From: Paludisphaera mucosa
Lineage (GTDB): Bacteria; Planctomycetota; Planctomycetia; Isosphaerales; Isosphaeraceae
Direction: 5' to 3'
NCBI RefSeq assembly: GCF_029589435.1
Contig: NZ_JARRAG010000002.1
Span: 2,232,001 to 2,296,000 of the forward strand
Length of the DNA: 64,000 nt
The translations under genes were made by a program, and so were the position numbers. Below are positions 33,820 to 41,743 of the stretch, one piece after another; positions within the stretch are counted from its first letter, which is position 1; the number at the start of each line of letters is the position of its first letter. The notes beneath the pieces are model-generated. The model did not search any database. It worked only from the letters and a program-made list of their open reading frames with translations, and was not told where the DNA came from.

Positions 33820-34839
33820 ATGATGACTCGGCGCAGGATGATCGCGGTTCTGGCGGTGGGCATGGCGGCGGGGCTGGTCGGGACGACGTCCGCCCGGGCG
33901 GCGAACTGGGCGGACGCCCTCTTCGCCGAGCGGTCGCACCACTTCGGCCCGGTCCCCCGCGGGGCCAAGGTGAAGCACGAATTCGTCCTGGTGAACAAGC
34001 TGGCGGAGCCGGTCACGATCCTGAACCTCCGGCCGTCGTGCGGCTGCACCAGCGGCAAGGCGAGCGCCTCGACGGTCAACCCGGGCGAGTCGGCGGTCGT
34101 CGAGGCCCAGATGGACACCCGCAACTTCCTGGGCGAGAAGGCCACGATCCTCTTCGCGACCCTGGTCACGGCGAGCGGCCGCGAGGCCGAGGTGCGGTTG
34201 CACGTCACCTCGCACATCCTCGCCGACATCGTCCTGAACCCCGGTGCGATCGACTTCGGCACCGTCGTGAAGGGCCAGGCCGCGACCCAGACGCTGACCA
34301 TCGACCGGATCAACGGCGCGAACTGGAAATTCGAGCGGATGATCTCCGCCAGCCGGGCCATCACCGCCCAGCTCGTCGAGACCAAGCGCGACGCGACGGG
34401 CGCGGTGTCCTACCGCCTGGAAGTCGGCATCAAGCCCGACGCCCCCGCCGGCCCGATCCGCGACGAGATCCGGCTGCTGAGCAACGACCGCGAGACCCGC
34501 AGCATCCCCGTCATGGTGAGCGGCTGGGTCCGCGGCGACCTCTCGGCGTCGCCCTCGCTGCTGACCCTGGGCGAGGTCGCCTCGGCCGAGGGCAAGCAGG
34601 GCAAGTTCATCATCCGGGCCTCCCAGCCTTTCGCCATCACCGGCGTCGAGGGGGCCGGCGACGGCTTCTCGATCGTCCCCCCCGACGGCGCGAAGAAGGC
34701 CATGCACATCCTGACCGTCGCCTACAAGCCCGAGGAAGGGACGACCCGCGGCGACCTCCGCCGCATCTTCCGCGTCTCGACCGACATCCCCGGCGAGCCC
34801 CCGCTCGACCTGACGGCGACGCTCCACGTCGCCCCCTGA
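33820..34839 (+). CDS. DUF1573 secreted protein
   Basis: 339 residues from ATG 33820 (a second ATG follows directly); CAGGAGG lies just upstream. A signal peptide (MIAVLAVGMAAGLVGTTSARA) is followed by DUF1573 Ig-like domains, with HHFGPVPRGAKVKHEFVLVN and the family motif PSCGCTSG at about residue 75. A second domain repeats the pattern (IDFGTVVKGQAATQTLTI) and a third follows. These ASH/MSP-like domains are abundant in planctomycetes and are thought to mediate binding outside the cell. A hairpin terminator follows. Confidence 0.85.
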   Translation: MMTRRRMIAVLAVGMAAGLVGTTSARAANWADALFAERSHHFGPVPRGAKVKHEFVLVNKLAEPVTILNLRPSCGCTSGKASASTVNPGESAVVEAQMDTRNFLGEKATILFATLVTASGREAEVRLHVTSHILADIVLNPGAIDFGTVVKGQAATQTLTIDRINGANWKFERMISASRAITAQLVETKRDATGAVSYRLEVGIKPDAPAGPIRDEIRLLSNDRETRSIPVMVSGWVRGDLSASPSLLTLGEVASAEGKQGKFIIRASQPFAITGVEGAGDGFSIVPPDGAKKAMHILTVAYKPEEGTTRGDLRRIFRVSTDIPGEPPLDLTATLHVAP

Positions 34840-34861
34840 CTGAGGGTCGGCGTGACAGGAA

Positions 34862-34892
34862 GACCGGTGGCCTGCCACATGGGCCACCGGTC
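34862..34892 (+). terminator. Perfect 11-bp hairpin after DUF1573 gene
   Basis: GACCGGTGGCC (34862-34872) is exactly complementary to 34882-34892 with a 9-base loop, 22 bases after the stop codon. Only a short pyrimidine run (CTTTC) follows. Confidence 0.55.
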
Positions 34893-35005
34893 GGGCTTTC
34901 GGCCAGACCGGCCGAACTCCGACATGAGCCGTGGGCCCTGACGAGGACAGTCGAGTTGTCATCCACTCAGGACGCGCCAGGATCCCGCGTCTGCCGCAGT
35001 TGTCG

Positions 35006-35326
35006 TCAAGGGCTCGGTGGTTGGTCAAGCTGATGATATTCGCTCTCGACGACCTTCCAAAGCTGGTCGAAAGCGTTTGGGACGTTTCGATCGATCGCCC
35101 GCAAGGCTTCCAGGAAGCAAGGACGCTCGACTTCCCAGTAGTACCGAAGCAGACGCGGGCGGTAGGCGGAGAGTAGCGCGGGGACGTTGTGGGAGTGGTC
35201 GGCGGGTGCGCGGCAGAGGGCGGCGTCGGCGGGCTCGTTCCGGATCTGGATGAGCGTCCAGGTCAGCAAGTCCAGGAAGGCTAGCCGAATCGGCTCCGGG
35301 CAATCGCCGGCGGGTCCGATATTCAT
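35006..35326 (-). CDS. Small hypothetical protein
   Basis: 106 residues from ATG 35326. Soluble, alpha-helical in character, with two Cys and several aromatic residues (LLRYYWEVERPCFLEALRAI). It has no signal peptide and no recognised domain. The open frame is short but its composition differs from shadow frames (normal use of Ile, Phe, Tyr), which supports a real gene. No link to neighbours can be stated. Confidence 0.5.
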   Translation of the reverse strand: MNIGPAGDCPEPIRLAFLDLLTWTLIQIRNEPADAALCRAPADHSHNVPALLSAYRPRLLRYYWEVERPCFLEALRAIDRNVPNAFDQLWKVVESEYHQLDQPPSP

Positions 35327-35415
35327 GGCCAAGCTCCCCCGCCGGACCGCTGGAACAGGATGCTGTAATATTATCGGATTCCCCGCGTCAGGACCGCGTC
35401 CTCAACGGGGCAGAC

Positions 35416-35976
35416 TCAGGCGAAGATCCGGTCCACCGCCATGCGCCAGCCGGGGACGGCGGGCTCGGCATCGGCCTCCTGGCCGGCGGAGAAGACTTCA
35501 GGCTGGTCGGGCGAATCCGACCGGTGCTTCCGGACGCCGGCCGCGAGCAGATCCACGTCCCAGACGACCAAGGTCCCGGCCTCCAAGTAGTCGGCCCGCT
35601 TGGCCGCCATCGCCTCCTCGGCGGCCTCGCCGTAGTCGTTTTCGCTCCGGACTTCCACCGCGAAGGTCGGCGGGCCGTCGACGAAACGCATGTCATCGCC
35701 GACGAGGGGGCCCTGGTGATACGAGGCGGCGGGGGCGAACGATCTTCGTCCCGAGCCGAGTTCCGGCACGGCGTAACCGGTGTTGTCAGCGAACGCTTCG
35801 CCTTGCCCCGCGGCCTGGGCGAAATCGTCGAGGCCGCGCGCGATTCGGAAGGCGACCCTGCTCGGCTTTCGACCCGTGGGCATGAGTTGCACGATCCTGC
35901 CGGCGATCAGCTCCGCCTTGCCCTTCTCGCGACGAAGGTCGTCGATCGTTGCGGACGTCCGGGTCACGGAAGCCAT
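35416..35976 (-). CDS. Uma2 family (DUF820) nuclease-fold protein, possibly degenerate
   Basis: 186 residues from ATG 35976, with GGAGGAG upstream. The Uma2 plan is visible: an N-terminal ELIAGRIVQLMP strand pair, the VPELGSGR region, FAVEVRSENDYGEA with the catalytic Glu region, and KRADYLEAGTLVVWDVD. The segment that usually reads PDVxFV reads APAASYH here, so the catalytic Asp appears to be replaced by Ala. The family has a PD-(D/E)XK nuclease fold and is greatly expanded in planctomycetes and cyanobacteria; its true targets are unknown. Confidence 0.8.
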   Translation of the reverse strand: MASVTRTSATIDDLRREKGKAELIAGRIVQLMPTGRKPSRVAFRIARGLDDFAQAAGQGEAFADNTGYAVPELGSGRRSFAPAASYHQGPLVGDDMRFVDGPPTFAVEVRSENDYGEAAEEAMAAKRADYLEAGTLVVWDVDLLAAGVRKHRSDSPDQPEVFSAGQEADAEPAVPGWRMAVDRIFA

Positions 35977-36076
35977 GGACTCTCCTCCGCGGGACTGGAG
36001 CCGTCGCGAGCCGTTCGCCGGCCGCCTTGAGTATACCATTTGTCCACCTGTCGGGCGACGTCCGCCGGCCGCCCCC

Positions 36077-36769
36077 TTATTCTTCCTCATCCTCGGGCGA
36101 GAAGTCGGCGACGACGCGCACCCCGCGGGCCCTCGGCTCGGCGACGACCGCCTCGGCGTTGCCGGTGATGAGGTCGCTGGGGTTGAAGCGTTCCACGGAA
36201 CCGTCGTGGTGGTGGATCTGCCAGCGAGAGCCGGTGGTCCTGTCGCTGCGCCGGGTCGTCCAGACGAGGCCGGCCATGTCCTGGAACGGGAACTCCTTGA
36301 GGCCCGGCCTGTACCAGAGGCCGTACGTCTGGGTCAGGCGGTCGTCGGTGATCCGGACCTCGTGGCGGACGATGCCGGGCATGGGCACGGCGGCGATCAC
36401 GAGGCCGAACACGGCGAGGCCCGCCGCGGCGTTCCTCAGCGGTTCGGCCAGTTGCGTCGCGGCCGTCCTCCGAGAGGCGACCCGTCGGGCGAGCATCCAG
36501 CACGCCGGCGCAAGCGCCAGGGGGATCGCGACGACCACGCACCAGCTCAGGATGCTGGACGTGGCGTAGTGCAGGGTCCAGGCCCCGTCGGCCCGCCGGA
36601 CGACCCCGCGCGCGAGCAGTCGTTGAAGCTCGTTCACGATCGCATCCCGCGTTGAAGACGTGCGAGGGCCACGACGACCGAGCCTTGAGGCCCCGCGGAC
36701 CGGGCGCGGCATCGCACGCGAGGGCGCGACGGGCAAGGGAGTCGGCGGACGAGTCTCGGGCTCCCCCAT
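36077..36769 (-). CDS. Hypothetical two-helix membrane protein
   Basis: Up to 230 residues; the start is uncertain because ATG 36769, ATG 36712 and GTG 36637 are all in frame and none has a strong ribosome site. Two transmembrane helices are clear (SSILSWCVVVAIPLALAP and AAGLAVFGLVIAAVPMPG), followed by a soluble beta-rich domain of about 95 residues ending in an acidic tail. The latter looks PH-like (HEVRITDDRLTQTYGLWYR, then LKEFPFQDMAGLVWT). Divergent from the cystathionine beta-synthase gene. Confidence 0.6.
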   Translation of the reverse strand: MGEPETRPPTPLPVAPSRAMPRPVRGASRLGRRGPRTSSTRDAIVNELQRLLARGVVRRADGAWTLHYATSSILSWCVVVAIPLALAPACWMLARRVASRRTAATQLAEPLRNAAAGLAVFGLVIAAVPMPGIVRHEVRITDDRLTQTYGLWYRPGLKEFPFQDMAGLVWTTRRSDRTTGSRWQIHHHDGSVERFNPSDLITGNAEAVVAEPRARGVRVVADFSPEDEEE

Positions 36770-36840
36770 TTGGCCCGACTTGCTAGAATGAGGTCGGGAC
36801 GGACTTCGACTCGGATCGGGCAGGACGAGGGGGGTCGATC

Positions 36841-38190
36841 GTGCAGGGAAGTATCCTGGACCACGTCGGGAAGACGCCGCTGATCCCTCTCCGCCGGCTG
36901 AACGAGGGGCTCCTGCCCACGATCGCCGTGAAACTGGAATCGCTCAACCCGGGCGGCAGCATCAAGGACCGCGTCGGCCTGGCGATGATCGAGGAGGCCG
37001 AGCGGCGCGGCAACCTGCGGCCCGGCGGGACGATCATCGAGGCGACCGCGGGCAACACCGGCGTCGGCCTGGCGATGGCGGGCGCGGTCAAGGGCTATCG
37101 CTGCATCTTCGTCCTGCCCGACAAGATGAGCGCCGAGAAGATCCGCCTGCTGGCCGCGTATGGGGCCGAGATCGTCGTCACGCCGACGTCCGTCCCCCCC
37201 GACTCGCCCGAGAGCTACAACGGCGTCGCCGACCGCCTGGCGCGCGAGATCCCCGACGCCTGGCGGCCCAACCAGTTCGCCAACCTGGCCAACCCCGACG
37301 TCCACTACCGCATGACCGGGCCCGAGATCTGGGAGCAGGCCGAGGGCCGCGTCACCGTGTTCGTCGCCGGGGCCGGCACGGGCGGCACGCTGTCGGGGGT
37401 CGGCAAGTACCTCAAGGAGAAGAACCCGGACGTCCGGATCGTCGGGGCCGATCCCGAGGGCTCGGTCCTCTCGGGCGACTCGCCCAAGCCCTGGAAGGTC
37501 GAGGGGATCGGCGAGGACTTCGTCCCCAAGACGCTCAACAGCCACGTCGTCGACGAGTGGGTCAGGGTCGGCGACGCCGAGGCCTTCCACGTCGCCCGCG
37601 AGCTGGCCCGCAAGGAGGGCATGCTCGTCGGCGGCTCCAGCGGCACGGCCGTCGCCGCCGCGCTGCGGTACGCCCGCCGGCTCACGGCCGACGACCTGGT
37701 GGTCGTCCTCTGCCCCGACACCGGCCGCAACTACCTGAGCAAGTTCTTCGACGACCAGTGGCTGCACGACGCCGGCCTGAGCTGGGAGGACGCCCCGCGC
37801 GACTCCATCGGCGACCTGCTCCGCCACCGCGGCCCCCGCTCGCTGGCCACCCTGACCCCCGAGACGTCCGTCCGCGAGGCCGTCGACGCGATGCAGGACT
37901 CGGGCATCTCGCAGCTCCCCGTCGTCGATCGCGGCGTGGCCGTGGGCAGCATCCAGGAGGTGACCGTCGCCCGGATCCTCCACGACCGCCGCGACCCGGC
38001 GCGGATCAAGGTCGGCGAGGTCATGGCCCGCCCCTTGCCCCAACTCGACGTCCGGACGAACCTCGACGAGGCCTACCGCCTCCTCCTCTCCGGCAGCCCC
38101 GGCGTCCTCGCCACGGCCGACGGCGCCGTGGTCGACATCGTGACCCGGATCGACCTGGTCCAGTACTGGAACCGCGACGGCAAGCTTTGA
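36841..38190 (+). CDS. Cystathionine beta-synthase with C-terminal CBS domain pair
   Basis: 449 residues from GTG 36841. The fold II PLP domain has the Schiff-base lysine K42 in NPGGSIKDR, the substrate loop EATAGNTGVG and the phosphate loop GTGGT. Residues from about 335 form two CBS motifs (TPETSVREAVDAMQDSGISQ and VMARPLPQLDVRTNLDEA), which often bind adenosyl ligands. There is no heme domain. It condenses homocysteine with serine to cystathionine, the first step of reverse transsulfuration; a related O-acetylserine or cysteine synthase activity is possible. The next gene is its natural partner. TAGAAT at 36784-36789 may be a -10 element. Confidence 0.9.
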   Translation: MQGSILDHVGKTPLIPLRRLNEGLLPTIAVKLESLNPGGSIKDRVGLAMIEEAERRGNLRPGGTIIEATAGNTGVGLAMAGAVKGYRCIFVLPDKMSAEKIRLLAAYGAEIVVTPTSVPPDSPESYNGVADRLAREIPDAWRPNQFANLANPDVHYRMTGPEIWEQAEGRVTVFVAGAGTGGTLSGVGKYLKEKNPDVRIVGADPEGSVLSGDSPKPWKVEGIGEDFVPKTLNSHVVDEWVRVGDAEAFHVARELARKEGMLVGGSSGTAVAAALRYARRLTADDLVVVLCPDTGRNYLSKFFDDQWLHDAGLSWEDAPRDSIGDLLRHRGPRSLATLTPETSVREAVDAMQDSGISQLPVVDRGVAVGSIQEVTVARILHDRRDPARIKVGEVMARPLPQLDVRTNLDEAYRLLLSGSPGVLATADGAVVDIVTRIDLVQYWNRDGKL

Positions 38191-38205
38191 TTCTTCGAGG
38201 ATTCC

Positions 38206-38226
38206 CCTTCTCCCGGGGGGAGAAGG
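38206..38226. repeat. Short hairpin sharing the REP core
   Basis: CCTTCTCCC (38206-38214) pairs with GGGAGAAGG (38218-38226). The sequence is the same core as in the repeat at 29074-29226, so this is probably a partial copy. It sits 16 bases after the beta-synthase stop codon and could also act as a terminator or processing site. Confidence 0.55.
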
Positions 38227-38293
38227 CCGTCAGGAACCGAACACGGTTATCTTCTGCGATCATCCTCCTCTCGACGCGGGACGACTTCGACTC

Positions 38294-39469
38294 ATGAGCC
38301 AGGATCCGACCCCCGAGCCGCTGGGCTTCGCCACCCGGGCGATCCACGCCGGCCAGGACGCCGACCCCGCGACCGGGGCGACCGTCGTGCCGATCTACGC
38401 CACCTCGACGTACACGCAGGAGGCGCCGGGCACGCACAAGGGCTACGAATATTCGCGCAGCGGCAACCCGACCCGCGCGGCGCTCGAGACCTGCCTGGCC
38501 TCGCTCGAAGGGGCCGAGCAGGCGCTGGCGTTCGCCTCGGGCCTGGCGGCGTCGACGGCCGTGCTCTCGACCCTGCGGCCGGGCGACGAGGTCGTGGCCT
38601 CGGCCGACCTCTACGGCGGGACCTACCGGCTGCTGGAGCGGGTCTTCCGGCCCATGGGGATCGTCGCCCGCTACACCGAGGATCCCGAGCCCGAGACGTT
38701 CGCGGCCCTGACGAACGCGAAGACGAAGCTGGTCTGGATCGAGACCCCCACCAACCCCCTGCTCCAGATCCTGGACATCGAGGGGATCGCGCGGGCGGCC
38801 CACGACGCCGGGGCGATCCTGGCCGTGGACAACACGTTCGCCTCGCCGTTCGTGCAGCAGCCGATCCGGTTCGGGGCCGACCTGGTGGTGCACAGCACGA
38901 CCAAGTACATCGGCGGCCATTCCGACGTCGTCGGCGGGGCCGTGATGGGGCCGCTGGCGCTGATCGAGCCGATCAAGTTCTACCAGAACGCCGCGGGCGG
39001 CGTGCCGGGCCCGTTCGACGCCTGGCTGACGCTCCGGGGCGTGAAGACGCTGGCGATCCGCATGGAGCGGCACAACGCCAACGCCATCGAGCTGGCGTCG
39101 TGGCTGGAGTCGCGCCGCGAGGAGATCGAGCGGGTCTACTACCCCGGACTGTTCAGCCACCGCGGCCACGCGCTGGCGGGCCGGCAGATGAACGGCTACG
39201 GCGGCATGATCAGCGTTCGGCTGCGCGGCGGCGGCCCGGCGGCCCGGCGGTTCCTGACGTCCACCCGGCTGTTCAGCCTGGCCGAGAGCCTGGGGGGCGT
39301 CGAGTCGTTGATCTCGCACCCGGCGACCATGACCCACGCCAGCATCCCCGCCGACGTCCGCGCCGCGCGGGGGGTCGACGACGGCCTGGTGCGGCTGAGC
39401 GTCGGCATCGAGGACGTGCGCGACCTGAGGGCCGACCTGGAGCAGGCCCTGGGCCGGCTGGCCGAATGA
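38294..39469 (+). CDS. Cys/Met metabolism PLP enzyme (cystathionine gamma-lyase/synthase type)
   Basis: 391 residues from ATG 38294. The fold I features are clear: YEYSRSGNPTR, the PLP-ring Asp D179 (AVDNTF) and the Schiff-base lysine K204 in HSTTKYIGGHSD. Directly after a cystathionine beta-synthase, the expected reaction is cystathionine to cysteine (gamma-lyase), completing reverse transsulfuration. Sequence alone does not exclude gamma-synthase activity. It is followed at 24 bases by the ornithine cyclodeaminase-like gene, so the operon continues. Confidence 0.92.
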   Translation: MSQDPTPEPLGFATRAIHAGQDADPATGATVVPIYATSTYTQEAPGTHKGYEYSRSGNPTRAALETCLASLEGAEQALAFASGLAASTAVLSTLRPGDEVVASADLYGGTYRLLERVFRPMGIVARYTEDPEPETFAALTNAKTKLVWIETPTNPLLQILDIEGIARAAHDAGAILAVDNTFASPFVQQPIRFGADLVVHSTTKYIGGHSDVVGGAVMGPLALIEPIKFYQNAAGGVPGPFDAWLTLRGVKTLAIRMERHNANAIELASWLESRREEIERVYYPGLFSHRGHALAGRQMNGYGGMISVRLRGGGPAARRFLTSTRLFSLAESLGGVESLISHPATMTHASIPADVRAARGVDDGLVRLSVGIEDVRDLRADLEQALGRLAE

Positions 39470-39493
39470 ACCGATCCGAACGGAGGCGACGCG

Positions 39494-40774
39494 ATGGCGA
39501 GCCGTGAGAAGTCGTCCGAGGCCAGGGCCGCCGGTTCCGGCGAGGAGATCGAGGTCCGCGGCCACATCGTCGACTCGCTGCTGCTCCCCAAGATCCTCGA
39601 CCGGATCCTCCAGATGGGGGGGACGTTCGAGATCCGCGAGTGCCGCATCGGCGTGCAGCGGTCCGACCCCAGCTACGCGCGGATCGGCATCCGGGCCGAC
39701 ACGCCCGAGGCCGTCGCCGAGATCATCGGCGACCTCGTCGAGCACGGCGCCTCGCCCGTGCACCCCGAGGACGTCCGGACCGTCCCGGCCGACGTCGCCG
39801 CGGCCTTCCCCGAGAACTTCTACAGCACGACCAACCAGCGCACCCAGGTGCGGGTGAAGGGCCGCTGGATCGACGTCGAGGACCAGGAGATGGACTGCGG
39901 CGTCGCGCTCGACGCCGCCGCCGGCCGGGCCCGCTGCATCCCGATGGTCCACGTCGAGCTGGGCATGCCGATCGTCGTCGGCCATGCGGGCGTCCGGGTC
40001 CTGCCCGAGGAGCGGTCCCGCGAGACCTCGCTCTTCGGCTTCATGAGCTCCAACGTGTCGAGCGAGAAGCCCAAGGCGGTCAGCCTGCAGGGCGTGGCGG
40101 ACAGCATCCGGGCCACCCGCGCCGACGGCAAGAAGGTGCTGCTCGTGGGCGGCCCGGCGATCGTCCACACCGGCTCGGCCCCGCACGTCGCCCGGCTGAT
40201 CCGCGAGGGCTGGATCCAGACCCTCTTCGCCGGCAACGCGCTGGCGACGCACGACATCGAACAGTCGCTCTACGGCACCAGCCTGGGCGTCTCGATCGCG
40301 AAAGGCGAGGCCATCGAGCACGGCCACGAGCACCACCTGCGGGCGATCAACGCGATCCGCCGCCTGGGGGGGATCCGCGCCGCCGTCGACCAGGGCGTCG
40401 TGACCTCGGGCATCATGTACGAGTGCGTGAAGCAGGGCGTCGACTTCGTGCTCGCGGGCTCGATCCGCGACGACGGGCCCCTGCCGGACGTGGTGACCGA
40501 CGTGCTGGTCGCCCAGGACCGGATGCGGGCCTCGGTCCGCGACGTGGGGTTCGCGCTCTGCATCGCGACGGCCCTGCACTCGATCGCGACGGGCAACCTG
40601 CTGCCGGCCTGGGTGAAGGTCGTCTGCGTCGACATCAACCCGGCCACCGTGACCAAGCTGGCCGACCGGGGCTCGTTCCAGACGATCGGGATCGTCACCG
40701 ACGTCGAGCCCTTCCTCCGTTCGCTCGCCGCCGAGCTGACCGCCGGAGGGGCCGAGACCGGCCCCGGCGCCTGA
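39494..40774 (+). CDS. TIGR00300-type protein (archaeal-type ornithine cyclodeaminase / LOR-SDH domain)
   Basis: 426 residues from ATG 39494, preceded by GGAGGCGACGCG. The N-terminal LOR/SDH-like domain (EEIEVRGHIVDSLLLPKILD, then GGTFEIRECRIG) is followed by a Rossmann-like NAD-binding half (VLLVGGPAIVHTGSAPHV, then LFAGNALATHDIE). This architecture matches the archaeal-type ornithine cyclodeaminase and the C-terminal half of cyanobacterial AgrE/ArgZ, converting ornithine to proline plus ammonia. The next gene encodes the matching N-terminal half, 20 bases downstream. Lysine-ketoglutarate metabolism is the alternative reading of the domain name. Confidence 0.85.
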   Translation: MASREKSSEARAAGSGEEIEVRGHIVDSLLLPKILDRILQMGGTFEIRECRIGVQRSDPSYARIGIRADTPEAVAEIIGDLVEHGASPVHPEDVRTVPADVAAAFPENFYSTTNQRTQVRVKGRWIDVEDQEMDCGVALDAAAGRARCIPMVHVELGMPIVVGHAGVRVLPEERSRETSLFGFMSSNVSSEKPKAVSLQGVADSIRATRADGKKVLLVGGPAIVHTGSAPHVARLIREGWIQTLFAGNALATHDIEQSLYGTSLGVSIAKGEAIEHGHEHHLRAINAIRRLGGIRAAVDQGVVTSGIMYECVKQGVDFVLAGSIRDDGPLPDVVTDVLVAQDRMRASVRDVGFALCIATALHSIATGNLLPAWVKVVCVDINPATVTKLADRGSFQTIGIVTDVEPFLRSLAAELTAGGAETGPGA

Positions 40775-40794
40775 TCCACCGAGAGGGCTACGCC

Positions 40795-41649
40795 GTGTCG
40801 ACCGCCGGGAATCCGCGGATCCTGATGTGCCCCCCCGACCACTTCGGGATCGAATACGAGATCAACCCCTGGATGAGCATCCAGCAGGGGAGCGACCCCG
40901 AACGCGCCGCCGGCCAGTGGCGGGCGCTGGAGCGTACGCTCGAAGACCTCGGGGTCGCGATCGACCTGATGACCCCGGAGAAAGGGCTGCCCGACCTGGT
41001 CTTCACGGCCAACGCCGGCCTGGTCTATCGCGACACGTTCATCGCCTCGCGGTTCCGCTTCGGCGTCCGCCAGGGGGAGACGCCGCACTTCGAGGCCTGG
41101 GGAAGGGCCCGGGGCTTCGAGGTCCTCACGCCGCCCGAGGGGATGAACTTCGAGGGGGCGGGCGACGCCCTCTTCTGCGGCGAGACCCTGTTCGCCGGCT
41201 ACCGCTTCCGCAGCGACGTCCGCAGCCACCACTGGGTCGGCGAGCGGCTGGGCGTCGAGGTCCTGCCGATGGAGCTGGTCGACCCTCGCTACTACCACCT
41301 CGACACCTGCTTCTGCCCGCTCGAAGCCGGCGTCGCCGTGTACTATCCCGGGGCCTTCGACGACTACGGCCGCGCCGTGATCCGGGGCCGGATCCCGACG
41401 CTGATCGAGGTCCGGGCCGAGGAGGCGCAGAGCTTCAGCTGCAACGCCGTCGTGGTCGGCCGGACGGTGGTGCTCAACCAGGGCGCCCCGGCCCTCGCGG
41501 CGGACCTGCAACGGCTGGGCTACGCGACGCGGACGCTCGAACTCTCCGAGTTCATCAAGTCCGGCGGCAGCGCCAAGTGCCTGACCCTGCGGGTCGACGG
41601 CGAGGAGGCCGCCGCGTGGAAGGCGGCCGGATCGGCCGCGTCCCCTTGA
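40795..41649 (+). CDS. Arginine dihydrolase / amidinotransferase-fold enzyme (AgrE/ArgZ N-terminal type)
   Basis: 284 residues from GTG 40795. The pentein fold of guanidine-modifying enzymes is evident: NPWM, FTANAG, the EGAGDALF loop, H168 and D170 in YYHLDTC, and the probable nucleophile C262 in GGSAKCLTL. In cyanobacteria the homologous domain turns arginine into ornithine, ammonia and CO2 and is fused to the cyclodeaminase. Here the halves are separate and in reversed gene order. Alternatives in the same fold are dimethylarginine hydrolase or arginine deiminase. Confidence 0.85.
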   Translation: MSTAGNPRILMCPPDHFGIEYEINPWMSIQQGSDPERAAGQWRALERTLEDLGVAIDLMTPEKGLPDLVFTANAGLVYRDTFIASRFRFGVRQGETPHFEAWGRARGFEVLTPPEGMNFEGAGDALFCGETLFAGYRFRSDVRSHHWVGERLGVEVLPMELVDPRYYHLDTCFCPLEAGVAVYYPGAFDDYGRAVIRGRIPTLIEVRAEEAQSFSCNAVVVGRTVVLNQGAPALAADLQRLGYATRTLELSEFIKSGGSAKCLTLRVDGEEAAAWKAAGSAASP

Positions 41650-41743
41650 CGACCGTCCGGGCCGTCGCGACCATGGCATGAGACGACCCGCGCGGGCGGA
41701 CCGCCCCTTGCCCCGTCCGCACGCAACCCGATGAAGGCCCAGC

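Noticed and set aside
36770-36790. Possible sigma54 promoter (TGGCCCGACTTGC) upstream of cystathionine beta-synthase
   Set aside because: The GG and GC dinucleotides are two bases too close for a -24/-12 promoter.
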